A stretch of 64,000 nt of DNA from Rachicladosporium sp. CCFEE 5018 (GCA_002077045.2 KZ111152.1:526253-590252), one strand, 5' to 3'. Shown: positions 31,276 through 43,667, counted from the stretch's first letter. Translations and numbers: made by a program. The notes: generated from the letters alone by a model not told the origin.

Positions 31276-33422
31276 CTACAGTCCCGCCCAGACAGCCTTC
31301 GGCGTCCGCTGAAAGTCCATCTTTGAGGTGCAGCAAGATCGCTTACTGTCTGTCCTCTGCACCGGCACCCTCAAGCTATCGCGCTTGGTGATCGTGGCTG
31401 GTTCCTGGGCCTCTCTGTACGCGCCAGCCCAAGCCTGGCCGCGGAGCATAGCGCTGGCTTGCGTAGCGGCGGGCGAAGGTGCGACCATGTCCTCATCGTC
31501 ATCGACGAGGTCGGCCATGTGAACGTCTTGGTCCTCAAGTTGGAACCGGACCTCGTCGTAGAAGTCACTTCGCCTGTTGCCACGTGAGACGCGATGGCGC
31601 TTACGTGACTTCTCGGTCGCAGCAGGAGCAGAGGGCGTGTGCTGATGTTGGTGCTTCGAGTGACGATGCGGGGCATATAGGGCTTTTTCGCTAATGGAGA
31701 AGTCAGGTGGGCTAGGCACAAGGTGAGCCTCTTCATCTTCAGCGATGATGATGGGTTTGCAAGCAGAGCCTTCGGGCTTGGCGTCATCGACCATGTAGTC
31801 CATGCTGTTCGCCGTCTGCCTTGCATTTCGCGTTGTCGCCAGGCGAGCCAATATTGGTCGCGGCGGGGCCACGCTGGATGCGGCAGACGATGCTGTAGCA
31901 ACGGATGAGATAGAAGAAGCTCGCGACGATCGCGTGTCGTCGCTGATCATAGACTCCGGGCTAGACCGCATTGACAGCATGCTGCTGATTGAAAGGCGGC
32001 GTGAGCTGCCACATTCGCGACTTGCACTTCTGCGAGAGATGCTGTCGGAGGTGCAGCGATAATTGCTGGCGTACTGTGCCAATGCCATGGCTGAGCAGAT
32101 AGATGGTCGTCGTTGCTTGAAGACACTCGCTGCAGGAGTGTTAGAAGCAGTGTATTGAGGCGTCATCTGAGGGGTCGGTAGGGGACCCATGCGTGGCAGA
32201 GTCGGTGGCAGCAAGTCTGGTTGCGGCTCCAGAAAGCTTGGAGGGCACATGATGCTGGGTGTTGGCGTGGTGTCCTGATCCACAATCGACATGTGCTTGA
32301 AGGCCATGCCGGCGTGTGAGGGTGTTGGGGTGGCGGGGGATGAGACGCATGGACTGAGAGACGGTCGCATCAGGGTGCTAGCCATGGTCTCGGGCAGAGG
32401 TATGTCGTCAAGTGCAGGTGTGAGCATGGGCACCAGCTTCTTCCAGCAGTACTCTTCCATCTCGATGCTGAAGCCTGGTATCGTAGACGACATCTGCGTT
32501 TGATACTTGAGCACCACCTCTGTCCAGCGATCGAACAGAGGCTTTGCAATGTGCAGTTTCCAGTCAATCTTCAACAAAAAGGTCCGCTCATTCGAGTTAA
32601 TCTCTGCGACCTTCAGTCCAGACATCTTACTCCAGGCCTTGGCCGAGTAGTTGCGGTCTTGAAGGTACTTCGAGGCGAGTATGAGTGCAGCGAGGAACAT
32701 GCGCCGGCCGCACATGAGTGCGCGGCTGGCAGCACAGTCGCTGCTCTGTTCAGTAGTAAAGTCATGCTTGGGCACGAATGCCTTGATGAGCACGAGGTAG
32801 TAAAGTGCCACTTGCAGGGTTGAGTAGCTCGTGCGAGATCGTCGTAACGTCTCTTCAATGTATGTTCGTAGCGGCAGCACACAGCGGCCACTGCTACTTT
32901 CTGTGGGGCAAGGCACCATGGAAAGCGGCCATATCACCTCCACCATCTGTGTTGCTGAATCTAGATTGGGGGTCTTAGCGGACATTCGTGAACGTGATCG
33001 TACTTCAATAGCTTACCGACGAGGTTGTCGACGAAGGTCAGTTTGCGCTCTGCCTGGCGTACGAGTGGGGGAGGTCTCTGGTGCTTAGCCAGTGAACTCC
33101 TTCTCGGGTGCTGCCTCTGATCCGATGGCACCGACGTGACGTCGGCATATGACAGCTGTTGTTTGCATGGGTGCAAGCCTCGACTCTCTCCCAATGCCGA
33201 TAGTCGGATTCCAGGTGGAACGCAGTCACGCTCATCCTGACTGCTCCGGAAGTCATCTGATATCGAGCTGGCCACTGAGCTGTGCTCCGAAGCGGTGCCA
33301 GAGAAGACTGAGAGTTGTGATGATGACGCGGATGACGCGATCGAGGGCTCATATGGTCCACTTCCGGGTGAAGCCAGGAAATGGGAGCCAAGGTCGCTCG
33401 GGGAGAGTGTCAGGACGCTCAT
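31276..33422 (-). CDS. PCL/Pho80-type cyclin (copy B)
   Basis: Exons are 33422-33017 and 32960-31276, with a 56-bp intron (donor GTAAGC) identical in position and phase to copy A. It encodes 696 residues. The cyclin box is nearly unchanged (one Ser to Leu in the RTFLLKIDWKLH segment). Replacements concentrate in the Ser-rich C-terminal half, as expected for a disordered regulatory tail. Confidence 0.9.
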
Positions 33423-35068
33423 CCTCGGGGATTGTGTACAGGTAAGATAAATCCAATAGTCAGTAGACGGTCGATGTGCAGTACTCCGGACGCCTTTCAA
33501 CACTTGAAAGACGCTTTAAGCTCGTGGTATCCCGTCAAGCATAAGTCAATATGTCAAAGGTGATTGCACAAGCTCGTCCAATGTACAAAGTCGGGTTGTG
33601 CTATGATGCGCAGATGGAAAGAAGAGATCCCAGAAGAAGGCGTGATCTCTTGTTCATTCACTGCAAGACGAAGCGCACGGAGGTATACCCAGTGTTCTGT
33701 ATTCCTTGACCGTATATTATGAGATGGGAGTGATGTAGTAGAGTAGACTTCTCGCGAAGCTGGGGTCCGAAGGCAACGAGTGGTATAGATCTACCACTTC
33801 GCGCCTTCAGTGGCGATATCGTAGGGTTTGGTCATCTCTGGGCGGTTGGCTGCGGGCATCGTGAGGTCTGGTGAGTTGTTCATGTTGTCGTGTTGTGATA
33901 AGGAAGAGTCGTAAGCCGGGCGTGAGTCGTGTGTGAGTCGGAGTAGTAGGGTATGAGTGGAGAGTAAGAGCCAGGTATAGCCGAAGTCGCGGTGACAACA
34001 ATCGAACGTGGCGTGAAGCGCGAAGAGACCAAGTCAAAGTGACGGAGTGTGAGTGATGTTGCTGTTGCCGCTGACGGGTGTAGCGCTGCAGGTACAACGG
34101 CGCTCACCAAGGACTCTTCTGGGTCCTCGCAGCCGGAAGTAGAGGTGTGGAGTGGAGAATGTGGTATTATAGGCGCGCGTACTAGTCGGCGGCGAAGAAG
34201 CGAAGATGAGTCGAGCGGGTGGCGAGATTGGTGAGTGACTCTGCGGTGGCAGCCTCGTCCGGGCGCGGGCGGATTCCGCGTGAGGGTGGTCAGGACGTAC
34301 GCCAAGCCTCCGTCTCTGGTACAACTGATACGTGGTTTGTCTGCAGATGATGAGGATCTGTGTCGGGCGTGTGGAGGACAGTTGTTTGAGTAACGCAGGT
34401 TGTTCGAGTGATGCGCTCCGAATGGTCAGCACAGCACTGCAGCAGCGAAGGTGGGGATAGGCTTCAGCGTGCGTCGGAGATGGTGTGGCAGTTGAGTCAC
34501 CACACAGCCGCGCCTACACGGCCCGAGCTCTGGAGGCTTGGATCGGCGCTTTTCTCGCCACAAGAGCTGTGCAGTGCCCCGATTACGCAACATCTTCATG
34601 AGAAACGTGACACGAGGATTGAGCCACAGCCTGACTGAGTGGCAATTGCAGGCAGGGCCAGGCGTCAGCTAGGCTGATCACTCGTAAACTTGGCATATGT
34701 CTTACGACAACGAATATGAGCTGAGCTTTTCGTGGCGAATGCTCTATGCTCGGTACATTGATGCGACGATCACCAAGGGAACAGTTGCTGGTCACCCTGT
34801 ATCATTCCGATCACCACCAAGTATGATACACATGCTGCCTAGGTATGTAACGCTAGTACTCGAAGTCCTGATGCATGCTAGAACGCCTGCGACTGCTCTC
34901 TCATGTCAATCCGTCGCTACCTAGTATGCTGTTCTTTCATCTTTGCAAATCTCAAGATGCTCGCACCATAGTGCTCTCTTAGCACTGCAATCCCGGCCAC
35001 GCTTTCTCGCTCCAATTCCTGTAAGTCATACTGAAGTGATGCGGACCTCGAAAATTGCCACTGGCTCG
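33423..35068. other. Long non-coding interval upstream of the cyclin (copy B)
   Basis: Counterpart of 8447-10091. It has many 1-7 base indels relative to copy A, and holds the conserved 30-codon ORF at 33791-33883. Confidence 0.5.
33791..33883 (-). CDS. Candidate small ORF or uORF, 30 residues (copy B)
   Basis: Same start, stop and length as 8815-8907, with one replacement (Thr10 to Pro). The DNA just upstream of its ATG differs from copy A by a 3-base indel and several changes, whereas the ORF itself has no indel. Its status is the same as for copy A: a uORF of the cyclin leader, a microprotein, or chance. Confidence 0.3.
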   Translation of the reverse strand: MNNSPDLTMPAANRPEMTKPYDIATEGAKW

Positions 35069-36363
35069 TCAGTCGCACTTTTCCTTGGTCGCAGTCTCGT
35101 GGTGCACTGGCAACCCAGGCACCACCTCCCAATCCATCTCTGCCTCATGCACGATCACAGCACCTCTAGCCTGCTCTTCCTTGCCATCTGTCGACAAGAC
35201 GCAACTTCCTGGAACTACCACGTGAATGCCTCCTGCTGCACCTCCTAAGATACCCTGTCCGAGCGCCTCGGCAGCTGCGTTGATGTGTGTCTGCCTCCCT
35301 TTCGTTCTGTTCCTCTCTTCCTGAGCATCCCTGTTCCTGCTCCACCTAGCAAGGAGCCGCTCAAACCTGAAGCCTCGAGTACGCCAGCATAATGGACATC
35401 CGTTCGTAAAGGCTTCAGCAAACATGTGGAGACCTTGTGTGATAGTCGGGATCAATGAGAGCTGTGAGATCGGTGTCGAGCGACCGTGATGCAGGACGTA
35501 AGTGGCGATCAGAGCCTCGAGGAGCCAGGTGAAGAGGTAGAAGCCGGCGTACCAAATTTCGCAGTTGTGCTTTTGTGTGCTGTAGAACTTTCTGCCGGTC
35601 TGCGATAAGCGACAGCACCGAACAACCATAGCCTCAGCCACGCAGCGCGAGCAGCCGCTGAACCAGAAGAGCGAAGTGCACTGCAGCGCGATGATGGCAG
35701 CGAGGAAGTAGGAACCTGTCGTCGGTTGATCCAATGTGAGTGTCTCGGAGAGTAGCAGAATGGGCAGCGGGACAACGAGCAAAACCGTAGACACCGTATC
35801 CCATCGCACGCAAACATGCTCTAGCTCCCAGAACCACTGCCAGCAGGCCTTAGCTCTCCCCCAGACCCACCGAGGAGTGCACAGCAAGCATTTATCCGTG
35901 TGTTTGTCCAATCCGTCAAGCATCTGGATCAGCCAGAAGATGTTGAGGCGTCGCGATTACGACGGGAGCATGTCGAGCAGTCGTCGTCGTAGTCGAAGTA
36001 GAAGAATATCAAAGCCATGTAGACCCACAGTAGCAGACCAGTCGACATCACGTAGAAGAAGCAGCAGTGCTCGAGGGTCTTGTACCAGTGCCCAACGCGT
36101 TTACCGAGTGTTGTCATCTTAGCGTAGACAACAGACACCCAGCACGGAAAGCATCGTCCAGACAGGGCACACAGCATTGGGAGGAGGACCGTTGCTGCAC
36201 AAGCGTAGAGAGTGCGCGCGGAGGGGTTACCGTACATCTGATTGAAGATGCCCAGAAGAAGTCCCAGGACACTAATAGATGCAGCGCTGCTCCAGGCGGT
36301 GAAAATGCAGCTGTGCTCTGGGGCACGCAGGTGGGCGTTGTACCACTCCATGAGGGCGATCAT
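35069..36363 (-). pseudogene. Multi-pass membrane protein gene with a 1-base deletion (copy B)
   Basis: The frame opens at the ATG at 36363, homologous to 11393 in copy A, and reads through the Gln codon that is TAG in copy A. At about 35949 one base is missing relative to copy A. This converts the NRDCFNIFWLIQ region into NRDASTSSG followed by a stop, leaving 144 residues. Downstream, the original frame continues intact from 35923 to 35069 (284 residues). The length difference from copy A is 7 bases: two in-frame 3-base differences plus this single base. Several of the hydrophobic segments lie downstream of the break. Confidence 0.6.
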
Positions 36364-36857
36364 GTCGTCGATGAGGGATATGTCAAGTCTGAGTTGGGTT
36401 TCGCGCAGATGAACGTGCTATGGCGCCGTATATGACGCGGGTTTGGGGAGCATGTGATTGTTGAGTGCGTTCACAGAGAGGTGGAAAGCTAAGATGAAGT
36501 TTCAGTCGATCACTTGGGCAAGTGCAAGAGCACCCCAGCGACGCGAGTCCACCGCTCCTTCCAACACTCCTCGGTAGCCTCGCGACTTCCAGCCATCTAA
36601 CGAGGACTGCATCCCGGAATAAGAGTATGAGAGCACAACCGACATGCGAATACCGCGGAGAACGATGTGATGCGAGCCGAGTCGAGACGTGAGAGTGCTT
36701 GCATGTCATGTCTGTCTTGATAAGATGAGCTATCCACAAGCCTTCCAGTCTGTGTAGTGATGCACCTTGAGATTAAGTCCAGAGCGGATCAGAGCACACA
36801 GGTCGGGGCAGTGGCCTTCAGCTCACAAGCCCGGGACAGAACACTCAGACGAGAGTT
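36364..36857. other. Intergenic, membrane protein 5' flank to glycosyltransferase 3' flank (copy B)
   Basis: Counterpart of 11394-11879, among the most divergent parts of the duplicated segment; no gene seen. Confidence 0.45.
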
Positions 36858-39800
36858 TTATACCACTCTAGCCTCCTCGTCCCTCCGATGTCCCGGTGAC
36901 ATGAACTCTGCCACGCCACCCTTTGCACCCGCACCCTCGACATGGTCCGGCATCGCCACGGCAGCGCCTTTAGTTTGTGAGCTGCTCTCACTAGCAACAG
37001 CCGTGCTTTCGCTGCCTTCTCGCGCGCGATTTACCTGGGCAGCATCATCTCTCGGCTTCTCACTCCCCAACGCAAGGGGATTACTTGCTGCACCCGCTTC
37101 CTCAACAGCAGTGGTGTCCTGCGGCGCGTCCGCAGTCTTCTCCTCTGTAGCAAGCTGTGGCTGCTGCTCTAATGTCGGCGCCCTTGCCTCATCCGCCTCC
37201 TTGCGAAGCGCTTCTCTTCGTCGCTCGAACAGGACTTCTAGATCTTCGCCTCGCCGTCTCGCCTCTAGTGCCTTTTCAGTAGCGCTCACGTTGGTCAACA
37301 CTCCATCTTCCTCCCACTGCTTCGTCTCTCGCGCTTTCTTGATCCGACCAAGCGGTCCACGTCCAGCGGCATTGCGGAAGTGATGCACCTCTTTCCATAG
37401 CTCATCGTACACTTTCCACCCTTCTTCGACTGCGGTGCGAGTCTCGCGGAGCTTAGCCGCGTGCTTGGCGTCGTCGAGAGCTTGCAGGTCTTTGACGCCT
37501 TGGATGATGTGTACTTTACGGATATATGCGTCTGTACCCGGCCCTCCAAGGCGCTTTTCAACGTACTTCCGTACGCCAGTTGCCAGAAAAGCTGGTGGCG
37601 CGACGATGGCAGTGATGTTCTTCAGTACGAGGCCGCCCACACCTTTCGCGACGCCTTTGCCTAGACCGCCGAATTTGGCAGGAAGTGTGTCCTCCTCTTT
37701 CCAGCCACCTACCGGCTGGGTGACAAGACCAGTGAAGCCGTCGTAGACACCGTAAGTGAACTCCTTCCGGGCTGCACGCCAACCCGTTTTGACACCGGTG
37801 ATGCGGATGGGCTTCCGGACTGTCGCGTCACCATACAGCCGTGGCGCGTTGTGAAAGCCTTGAGCTACCGCCATGTGGATATCCAGAGGCATAGCTAGGA
37901 GGGCAGTACCAGAAGCTTTGAAGCCCGTACCGACGTCGTCTCTGATCTCGTGCGCGAGGGGTGCGGCTGGGTCCGCAGAAAGCGCGGATCCAAGGGTAGT
38001 CGCGGTCTCCTGCCGCGGGTTGCTAGGTCGCGTAGCGCGAGTGCTGCTGTCCAAAGTTGGCTCAGCGTCTGCAGCCTTCCTTGCTGCCGTTGCTTTGGCT
38101 TGCTTACGCTGTATCCGCTCAGCTCTTCGCGTAGCAGCAGCTTGCTTCTTTTTCTCGTGCGCCTCGCGTTTCTTTACATGCTTCGCTATGCGCATTGGTA
38201 CCATGCCGACGCCTTCACCGATGTCGTAGAGACTACTCGTAATAGCATGAGCACCACCAGTGATTGGCTCTCCAGGTCCGTCAAAGTCGGCCCATTCGTA
38301 GACTCGCAATAGTTTGAGGTCCTCCCATCTGATCTTGCCACCCTCGACAAGCAGTTCGGCGGCCAATGCGGATAACCGGAACGGCGAGTTGCGCATCTTC
38401 CATACTGCAACGCGATCCTCCAAGATCGAGCACCGCATTGTCTTGGCGCCCTTGAGTGGCAGACTTCGGTGAAACGACTTGACTGCGTTCTCTGCGCCAT
38501 CACCTTCCTTTGCAATGCTGTCAGCAATTTTCTGTACATTGATCTGCGCTTCCTCCGTAAGACACTGCTTGATGCCCTCGGCGAGACGCTCAGCGTTCAG
38601 CTTCTTGTATGGTATGCACTCAAATGCTCCGGCCTTCGCTTCAGCTACCATGGCGCCCCAGAAAGGTTGATCACCGAAGAACGGGACAATCATGGTCGGC
38701 TTGGCAAGCTTGAGTCCAATGGCCGTCGTTCCTGCGCCGCCGTGATGAACCACGGCCTTCACTCGTGGGAACAGCCAGTCGTGAGGCGTGTTGCCGAGCA
38801 TGTAAACATGGTCAGGCACGTCGTTGCCTTCGCCACCCAGACCGCCCCAGCCCTTGTTGACCAATGCACGCACTCCGGCCATCTTTGCTGCTTTGAAGAT
38901 CATCTGTGTAAAGCGGTCCGGGTCATCAACAACGATCGATCCGAAGCCGATGTACACCGGAGGATCGCCAGCATCTAGGAAAGCTTTCAAGTCATCTGGC
39001 GGGGTGAACTTGCTTCCGAGATCCAGAAAGACGAACCCCCCGATATCAATCTCTGGTCCCCAGTCCTTTGGCTTCGATACGAGCGCGGGACTCCACATGT
39101 ATGTGTATGGCACCTTCATGCGATACAGTGCTCCAGGCGCCCAGAGCGGGCTCACAGGCTCGAGGCCTAGGGTCTTAGTTCTGAAGACGTTCAAAAGATC
39201 GCCAAGCCCGGAAAAAGTCATCATTTCTACCAGCGCATACGACATGAAATTGACGTACGACTCGTCCACGTTACTCTTGCCAGGCTTGATGTTGGCTACA
39301 GGGTGAGGCCACGCCTGAGTGGGCGAATATGGGAAGGTGAACATCATATGTAACGGTATGCCCAGCCTCTCCGCGATGTGTATGTGCGCCATCGATGGGG
39401 GGTTGGCGATGATGGCATGAGCAATGAATGGATGCTTATCGCCCATGAGCTTGAGGTTGTGTTTATCGTGCTCATCGTCCGTAGTGTTGACGCAAGCTCG
39501 CCAGAAGCCCTCGAACATCTCTGCCATTTGCTCTCGGCGACGACCAATTTCGCCCTCCTTCACAGTTTGGAACTTCGGTATCAGACCAGGATTCTTCACC
39601 ATGAAGGCCATGAGCTCAGAAGGATTGCCGCCGATGTTGAAGAACTCGAGTCCACCGTCCTGCTCAACGAATTCTCGAAAAGCTAAGTGGGTGGCAATTC
39701 GGACACGATGACCATATCGATTCTTGAGCACCATGCCGACTTTCAGAAAAGGCTGGATGTCACCTCTCGAGCCGATGACCATGATCACAATGTTCAATCG

Positions 39801-40631
39801 CGGCCTAGCAGCTGTCTTCCGCAGCGACTCATCGAGCGATGCAGCCTCCTTGCTGAGGTGACTTCTGACCTCTGAGGCATCACCGTGATCATGCCTTTGA
39901 GGATTGTGCCGTTTCGGTATGTCCAGATGGTTCTTGATGGTATGACCCAGAGCCTTGGCAACGTAGCCCGAGTTCGCAGTCTCGTTGACAGAGATGTTCA
40001 ATCGCCCATCGCGCTTCGAGATCCTGCCCTTGGTCTTGACATGTTCAGTATGCAGCTTGAACCGTGGCGTAGTCCCTTTCTTCTTGACAGAATCCTTGCC
40101 ATTCGTTGCTCCATCCTGCACATCATCTGAACCTTCAGACTTCTTCGAACGTCCTTTCTTGACTTGTGCCTCCTGCTCGGAATCGCTTGATGAACTCGAG
40201 TCCGAGGACGCTGACTCGAATTTGACCGCGTACGGGTCGGATGCCTTCGTGCCAAACTGCGCAGAGGTCATGCGCCTCAAGCTCCTCCTCAGTGTGCTAT
40301 CGGCATGGGTGGGCTTCGGCCTCTCTGTCCGCGTTTGCTGCCCGATTCCAGGTCGCCTTCGCGCTGTTGGCGCGCTATCACTCCTCGATGCCCGCGGCTT
40401 CGTGGACTTCGCTTCTGTCGTGAGCGGTTGGCCAAAATCCTTACTCGCTGTGTTCGACCTGACCGGTCCAGCCAGTCTTACTCCATCCAGTGGAGTGGCG
40501 TATACCGAAGACAAACTCGAGCGCGCTGACTCCACAGACTCTCTGCGCACATCGTTGCCCGGAGCAGTAGAGGCGCTCAAACTCCCAGCTATCGTTGTAG
40601 CGTTTCCTGAACTCTGATCGAGCTGACCCAT
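36858..40631 (-). CDS. Sterol glucosyltransferase-like GT1 protein with a VPS13-like C-terminal region (copy B)
   Basis: A 1,257-residue counterpart of 11880-15653 with the same domain order and length, ending in TAA instead of TAG. The donor-binding signature VHHGGAGTTAIGLKLAKPT is unchanged. Replacements concentrate in the disordered head, the Ala/Lys-rich linker after the transferase domain and the acidic tail. Base divergence changes abruptly inside this gene: 14721-14893 matches 39699-39871 without a mismatch, while the adjacent 14461-14520 differs at 7 of 60 bases. Confidence 0.88.
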   Translation of the reverse strand: MGQLDQSSGNATTIAGSLSASTAPGNDVRRESVESARSSLSSVYATPLDGVRLAGPVRSNTASKDFGQPLTTEAKSTKPRASRSDSAPTARRRPGIGQQTRTERPKPTHADSTLRRSLRRMTSAQFGTKASDPYAVKFESASSDSSSSSDSEQEAQVKKGRSKKSEGSDDVQDGATNGKDSVKKKGTTPRFKLHTEHVKTKGRISKRDGRLNISVNETANSGYVAKALGHTIKNHLDIPKRHNPQRHDHGDASEVRSHLSKEAASLDESLRKTAARPRLNIVIMVIGSRGDIQPFLKVGMVLKNRYGHRVRIATHLAFREFVEQDGGLEFFNIGGNPSELMAFMVKNPGLIPKFQTVKEGEIGRRREQMAEMFEGFWRACVNTTDDEHDKHNLKLMGDKHPFIAHAIIANPPSMAHIHIAERLGIPLHMMFTFPYSPTQAWPHPVANIKPGKSNVDESYVNFMSYALVEMMTFSGLGDLLNVFRTKTLGLEPVSPLWAPGALYRMKVPYTYMWSPALVSKPKDWGPEIDIGGFVFLDLGSKFTPPDDLKAFLDAGDPPVYIGFGSIVVDDPDRFTQMIFKAAKMAGVRALVNKGWGGLGGEGNDVPDHVYMLGNTPHDWLFPRVKAVVHHGGAGTTAIGLKLAKPTMIVPFFGDQPFWGAMVAEAKAGAFECIPYKKLNAERLAEGIKQCLTEEAQINVQKIADSIAKEGDGAENAVKSFHRSLPLKGAKTMRCSILEDRVAVWKMRNSPFRLSALAAELLVEGGKIRWEDLKLLRVYEWADFDGPGEPITGGAHAITSSLYDIGEGVGMVPMRIAKHVKKREAHEKKKQAAATRRAERIQRKQAKATAARKAADAEPTLDSSTRATRPSNPRQETATTLGSALSADPAAPLAHEIRDDVGTGFKASGTALLAMPLDIHMAVAQGFHNAPRLYGDATVRKPIRITGVKTGWRAARKEFTYGVYDGFTGLVTQPVGGWKEEDTLPAKFGGLGKGVAKGVGGLVLKNITAIVAPPAFLATGVRKYVEKRLGGPGTDAYIRKVHIIQGVKDLQALDDAKHAAKLRETRTAVEEGWKVYDELWKEVHHFRNAAGRGPLGRIKKARETKQWEEDGVLTNVSATEKALEARRRGEDLEVLFERRREALRKEADEARAPTLEQQPQLATEEKTADAPQDTTAVEEAGAASNPLALGSEKPRDDAAQVNRAREGSESTAVASESSSQTKGAAVAMPDHVEGAGAKGGVAEFMSPGHRRDEEARVV

Positions 40632-41443
40632 GATTGTTGATGGCCCCACTGTTTTCTCGCAGGCATGTTGTACCCTCTCCTTTGCGATTTCTCGACGTTG
40701 ACTGGAGACGCGTCGCGTGCAATGCGCTCAATCTATTGCAGGAAATTTCTCGATAGTGAAGAATGCTAACACATGTCTTGACCGGAATAACTCATGCTCC
40801 TATCGATATTGCGCACACTGCCTACGCGCAATCGCATCATTGCTTCCGCATGTGTCCTTTAGCGCAAACAAGAAACTTCGATCTTGCAGCATTGGGATGA
40901 GCTTGATTCGCGCTTGACAAAAGTGACATCACAGCCGTCGGTTTCCTGTAAATTGTCCGAAAATGCGACGAATCGAGGGTTGGACGTAAGAAGGGTAGCA
41001 ATTAAGATGAGACGCGGCAGGGTGGCACGCAAATAATAGAAGAAGCGGACCACTCCAGAGGTCTGCATGGTTGTCACTGCTTGTCCAGACTGCACCACTA
41101 TAACGAAGTACTTTTGACGCTGTCCAGGAGAAATGCTGGAGGAGAACGCATTTTCGTCTATAGTGAGGTACTGAGCGAGCATGTCGCTAGCATAGGTGGC
41201 AGACTTGCAAGTGATGGTGGAGATGGTTCTTGATGAGTTTGATGCAGGGTGGCAGCGCATTAGAATTGGTATACATTAAACTATCATGATCGTCCTGTCC
41301 TCTCCCCTTGCTTTCGTGTTTGCTCCAACGCTACGGAATTCGCTCGAAGGCGTGATATACAGTGACCCAAAAACCTTAACCCGACGCCGTAGCCATACAT
41401 CAGAGCCACCATTCAGTCTTGCCCGAGATCTTGTGAGATCCGC
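40632..41443. other. Intergenic, glycosyltransferase promoter to NCE102-like 3' flank (copy B)
   Basis: Counterpart of 15654-16465. It contains the same unsupported 133-codon ORF (40859-41260). Confidence 0.5.
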
Positions 41444-41988
41444 TTAGACCTTGCTCATTTGAGGGCCGCGACGGATACCGCCAGCGCGCGTGTTGGCGTT
41501 GCCGTTGAGCGCAGTCAGGACGAGCGAGGCGAGGAAGGCTGCGAATGCGAACCATAGGAACGCAGTGCTTGCTTGTGCCTCGTGGCATCGCTTGCCGGAG
41601 CCGCGGGTAACGATGTTGGTGTTGAGGTAGTCCTATTGCGCTTGTCAGATCATGCTTGCATGTTGGACTGCAATTTGCGAGCACTTACGATGTTGCCACA
41701 GCTGTGTACCTTCAGGTAGGCCGCAGTCGCAACGCCACCAATGAATGTGAAGAGCACCGCAAGGCCGTCCAGGGTCAGCGGCAGCGCAGGGTGGATGGTA
41801 AGGCTGTCGGGCTTGACCGCTTGCGCGATGAGGTAGAAGAGCGCGAGCATGCAGAAGACTGCGACGAACATATCGTAGTTGATTACTGAGGGTCCGGAGG
41901 AGATGCTGATCATGTTTCCGATGAGAGACATGATGAGAAGGATCATGAGGAATTGGAAGCCGCGAAGGCCAAGCTGGATAATGTTCAT
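41444..41988 (-). CDS. NCE102: NCE102-like MARVEL-domain membrane protein (copy B)
   Basis: Exons are 41988-41689 and 41632-41444, with a 56-bp intron (donor GTAAGT, acceptor TAG). It encodes 162 residues, four spans and a basic tail. The donor differs from copy A (GTAAGC) and the intron is one base longer, while exon lengths and phase are kept. Residue changes in exon 1 are few (Val4 to Ile, and Ile17 to Leu within the first span). Confidence 0.9.
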
Positions 41989-43102
41989 GGCGGCGGTGGT
42001 TTTGGAAGTGTCGTGGGTAGTGAGTGCTAAGACTTAGGCGTCTGTAGGGCGGAAGTCGAAGAAGAACAGTTTGTTGGTGAGTAGTGAAAGATAGCAGGCG
42101 CGCAGAGCATAGAACTTCATGTATATTTGAAGCTTGGGGAAGGCGCGACGCTACGTCACTGCCGAGTTGCGCCGCGGCGCTGAGGTGACGACCGCTCGAA
42201 GTTTGAGAAAAATCGTAAGATGAGATCACGAGTGCTGTTAGACTCTACCGTGTGAGCCGCCCGGGCTTCCGATGTTACGGCTTTGCACATGCTACCGCCA
42301 AGTTCGCTGCGATTGACGTTGCTGGTGTTGAAATAATACCACTTCGCCTTACGCAAATTGTCGATCTGGTCTAGAAAGTGGCCATCCACGTGCACATTCC
42401 TCGGTCTTGCACATGTTTGGTCGTACAGCATCATTATAACGAATGCCATCACCATCCCAACCCGAGACTGTATCCTGCTATTGCCACTCCACTACTACAT
42501 TCTTCGATCCCGCGTTCTCCTTTTCGAAATCCGCACATCCTCGATCTCCAAGCCTCCAAGTCTGTTGGCGCGGCTCTGCGCAGACCTCACGCCACAACTG
42601 GCCGACTCGCGGGAATTGCGCTCTTAGCTCCGGCTGCCGTCGATCAATCTTGATTTCTGGGATGAGATCATGTGTAGTCATCATGCGCCCGACGCGTTCG
42701 AGAAAGCGCGGCCTAGAACCTCACTCATATCACAGCTCCTGTCCATAACCTCAAGCTTGTGCAATGCCGCGGCATGCTATGCCTGCAAGCGCTGTAGTGC
42801 TCTGCCGTTGAGAGCATGTATGCAAGACTTGATGTGCTCTGCCGGAAGGAGCCATGCATTGGGGCGCAGCATTGAGCGCCTACAGACTCATTTCTTGAAG
42901 TCCACTGCGCACACAAGGTAGGAAGTGACTCATTTCATATGTATTACACTCGTTCGTATAGATTCAACCGCGAATGATGAGCAAGACGTACTTCCTTACT
43001 CTCAATATCCGCGATTGGCAGGACGAGGCTGCAAAGACAACCCCGGGATCGCCTACGTGAAAACACACTAATCCACGATACGACTTCCGCTCTGTTGTCA
43101 CC
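41989..43102. other. Divergent promoter region, NCE102-like and RNA cyclase (copy B)
   Basis: Counterpart of 17010-18127; no supported gene. Confidence 0.5.
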
Positions 43103-43567
43103 ATGGCAGACGAAGACCTAGTCGAGCGTTTGGAGCATCTTGACATGTCTCCGCGACCTAGGAAACTAACAAACACCAAGTCTACCAACCTCCTGGAAAT
43201 CGACGGGCGCACCCTAGAGGGCGGTGGCCAGCTGCTTCGCCTCTCCCTGACCCTCTTCGCGTTGACAAGCAGACCAGTCCATATTTCCAACATCCGCGGC
43301 AAGCGGAAACCAAAGCCTGGTCTGAAAGCACAGCATCTCGCGTGCGTCCAATGGCTAGCTCGTGCCTGCAATGCCACTGTCATCGGAGCAGAGAAAGGCA
43401 GCACTGACCTTGTCTTCACGCCTGGAAAAGTCAACGGCAACTCGCCAGTGTACGCGAAGTCTACTACCACAGGAGTGTGGGAGAGTGAAGTCGCGATCGG
43501 CACAGCTGGGAGCACGGGGTTGTTGCTGCAAGCTATCTTGCCGTTCATTCTGTTCTCACCGCCTCGA
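43103..43567 (+). CDS. RTCA: RNA 3'-terminal phosphate cyclase, 5' part (copy B, truncated by gap)
   Basis: The first 155 codons of the cyclase, cut by the 100-N gap within FILFSPPR. Two replacements relative to copy A are seen (Pro to Ser in NTKSTN, Ile to Thr in KSTTTG). The signature LEGGGQLLRLSL is intact. The catalytic-histidine half is missing. Confidence 0.9.
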
Positions 43568-43667
43568 NNNNNNNNNNNNNNNNNNNNNNNNNNNNNNNNN
43601 NNNNNNNNNNNNNNNNNNNNNNNNNNNNNNNNNNNNNNNNNNNNNNNNNNNNNNNNNNNNNNNNNNN
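43568..43667. other. Assembly gap, exactly 100 N
   Basis: A second unknown-size gap placeholder. It joins the interior of the RNA cyclase gene (plus strand) to the interior of the MscS gene (minus strand), two genes that are about 3.7 kb apart in contig A. Confidence 0.97.

Larger units (their letters stand above)
24980..43567. repeat. Copy B of the 18.6-kb segment (probable alternative haplotype or homeolog)
   Basis: It begins at the same base as position 1 and ends inside the RNA cyclase gene opposite 18592. Both ends abut 100-N gaps. Gene content from GET3 to the cyclase equals copy A. Confidence 0.95.

Noticed and set aside
1..43567. Genuine recent tandem duplication of an 18.6-kb segment
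   Set aside because: The junctions are 100-N placeholders inside genes, the flanking contigs overlap by 488 bases, and A and B begin at the same base; misplaced haplotype sequence explains all of this more simply.
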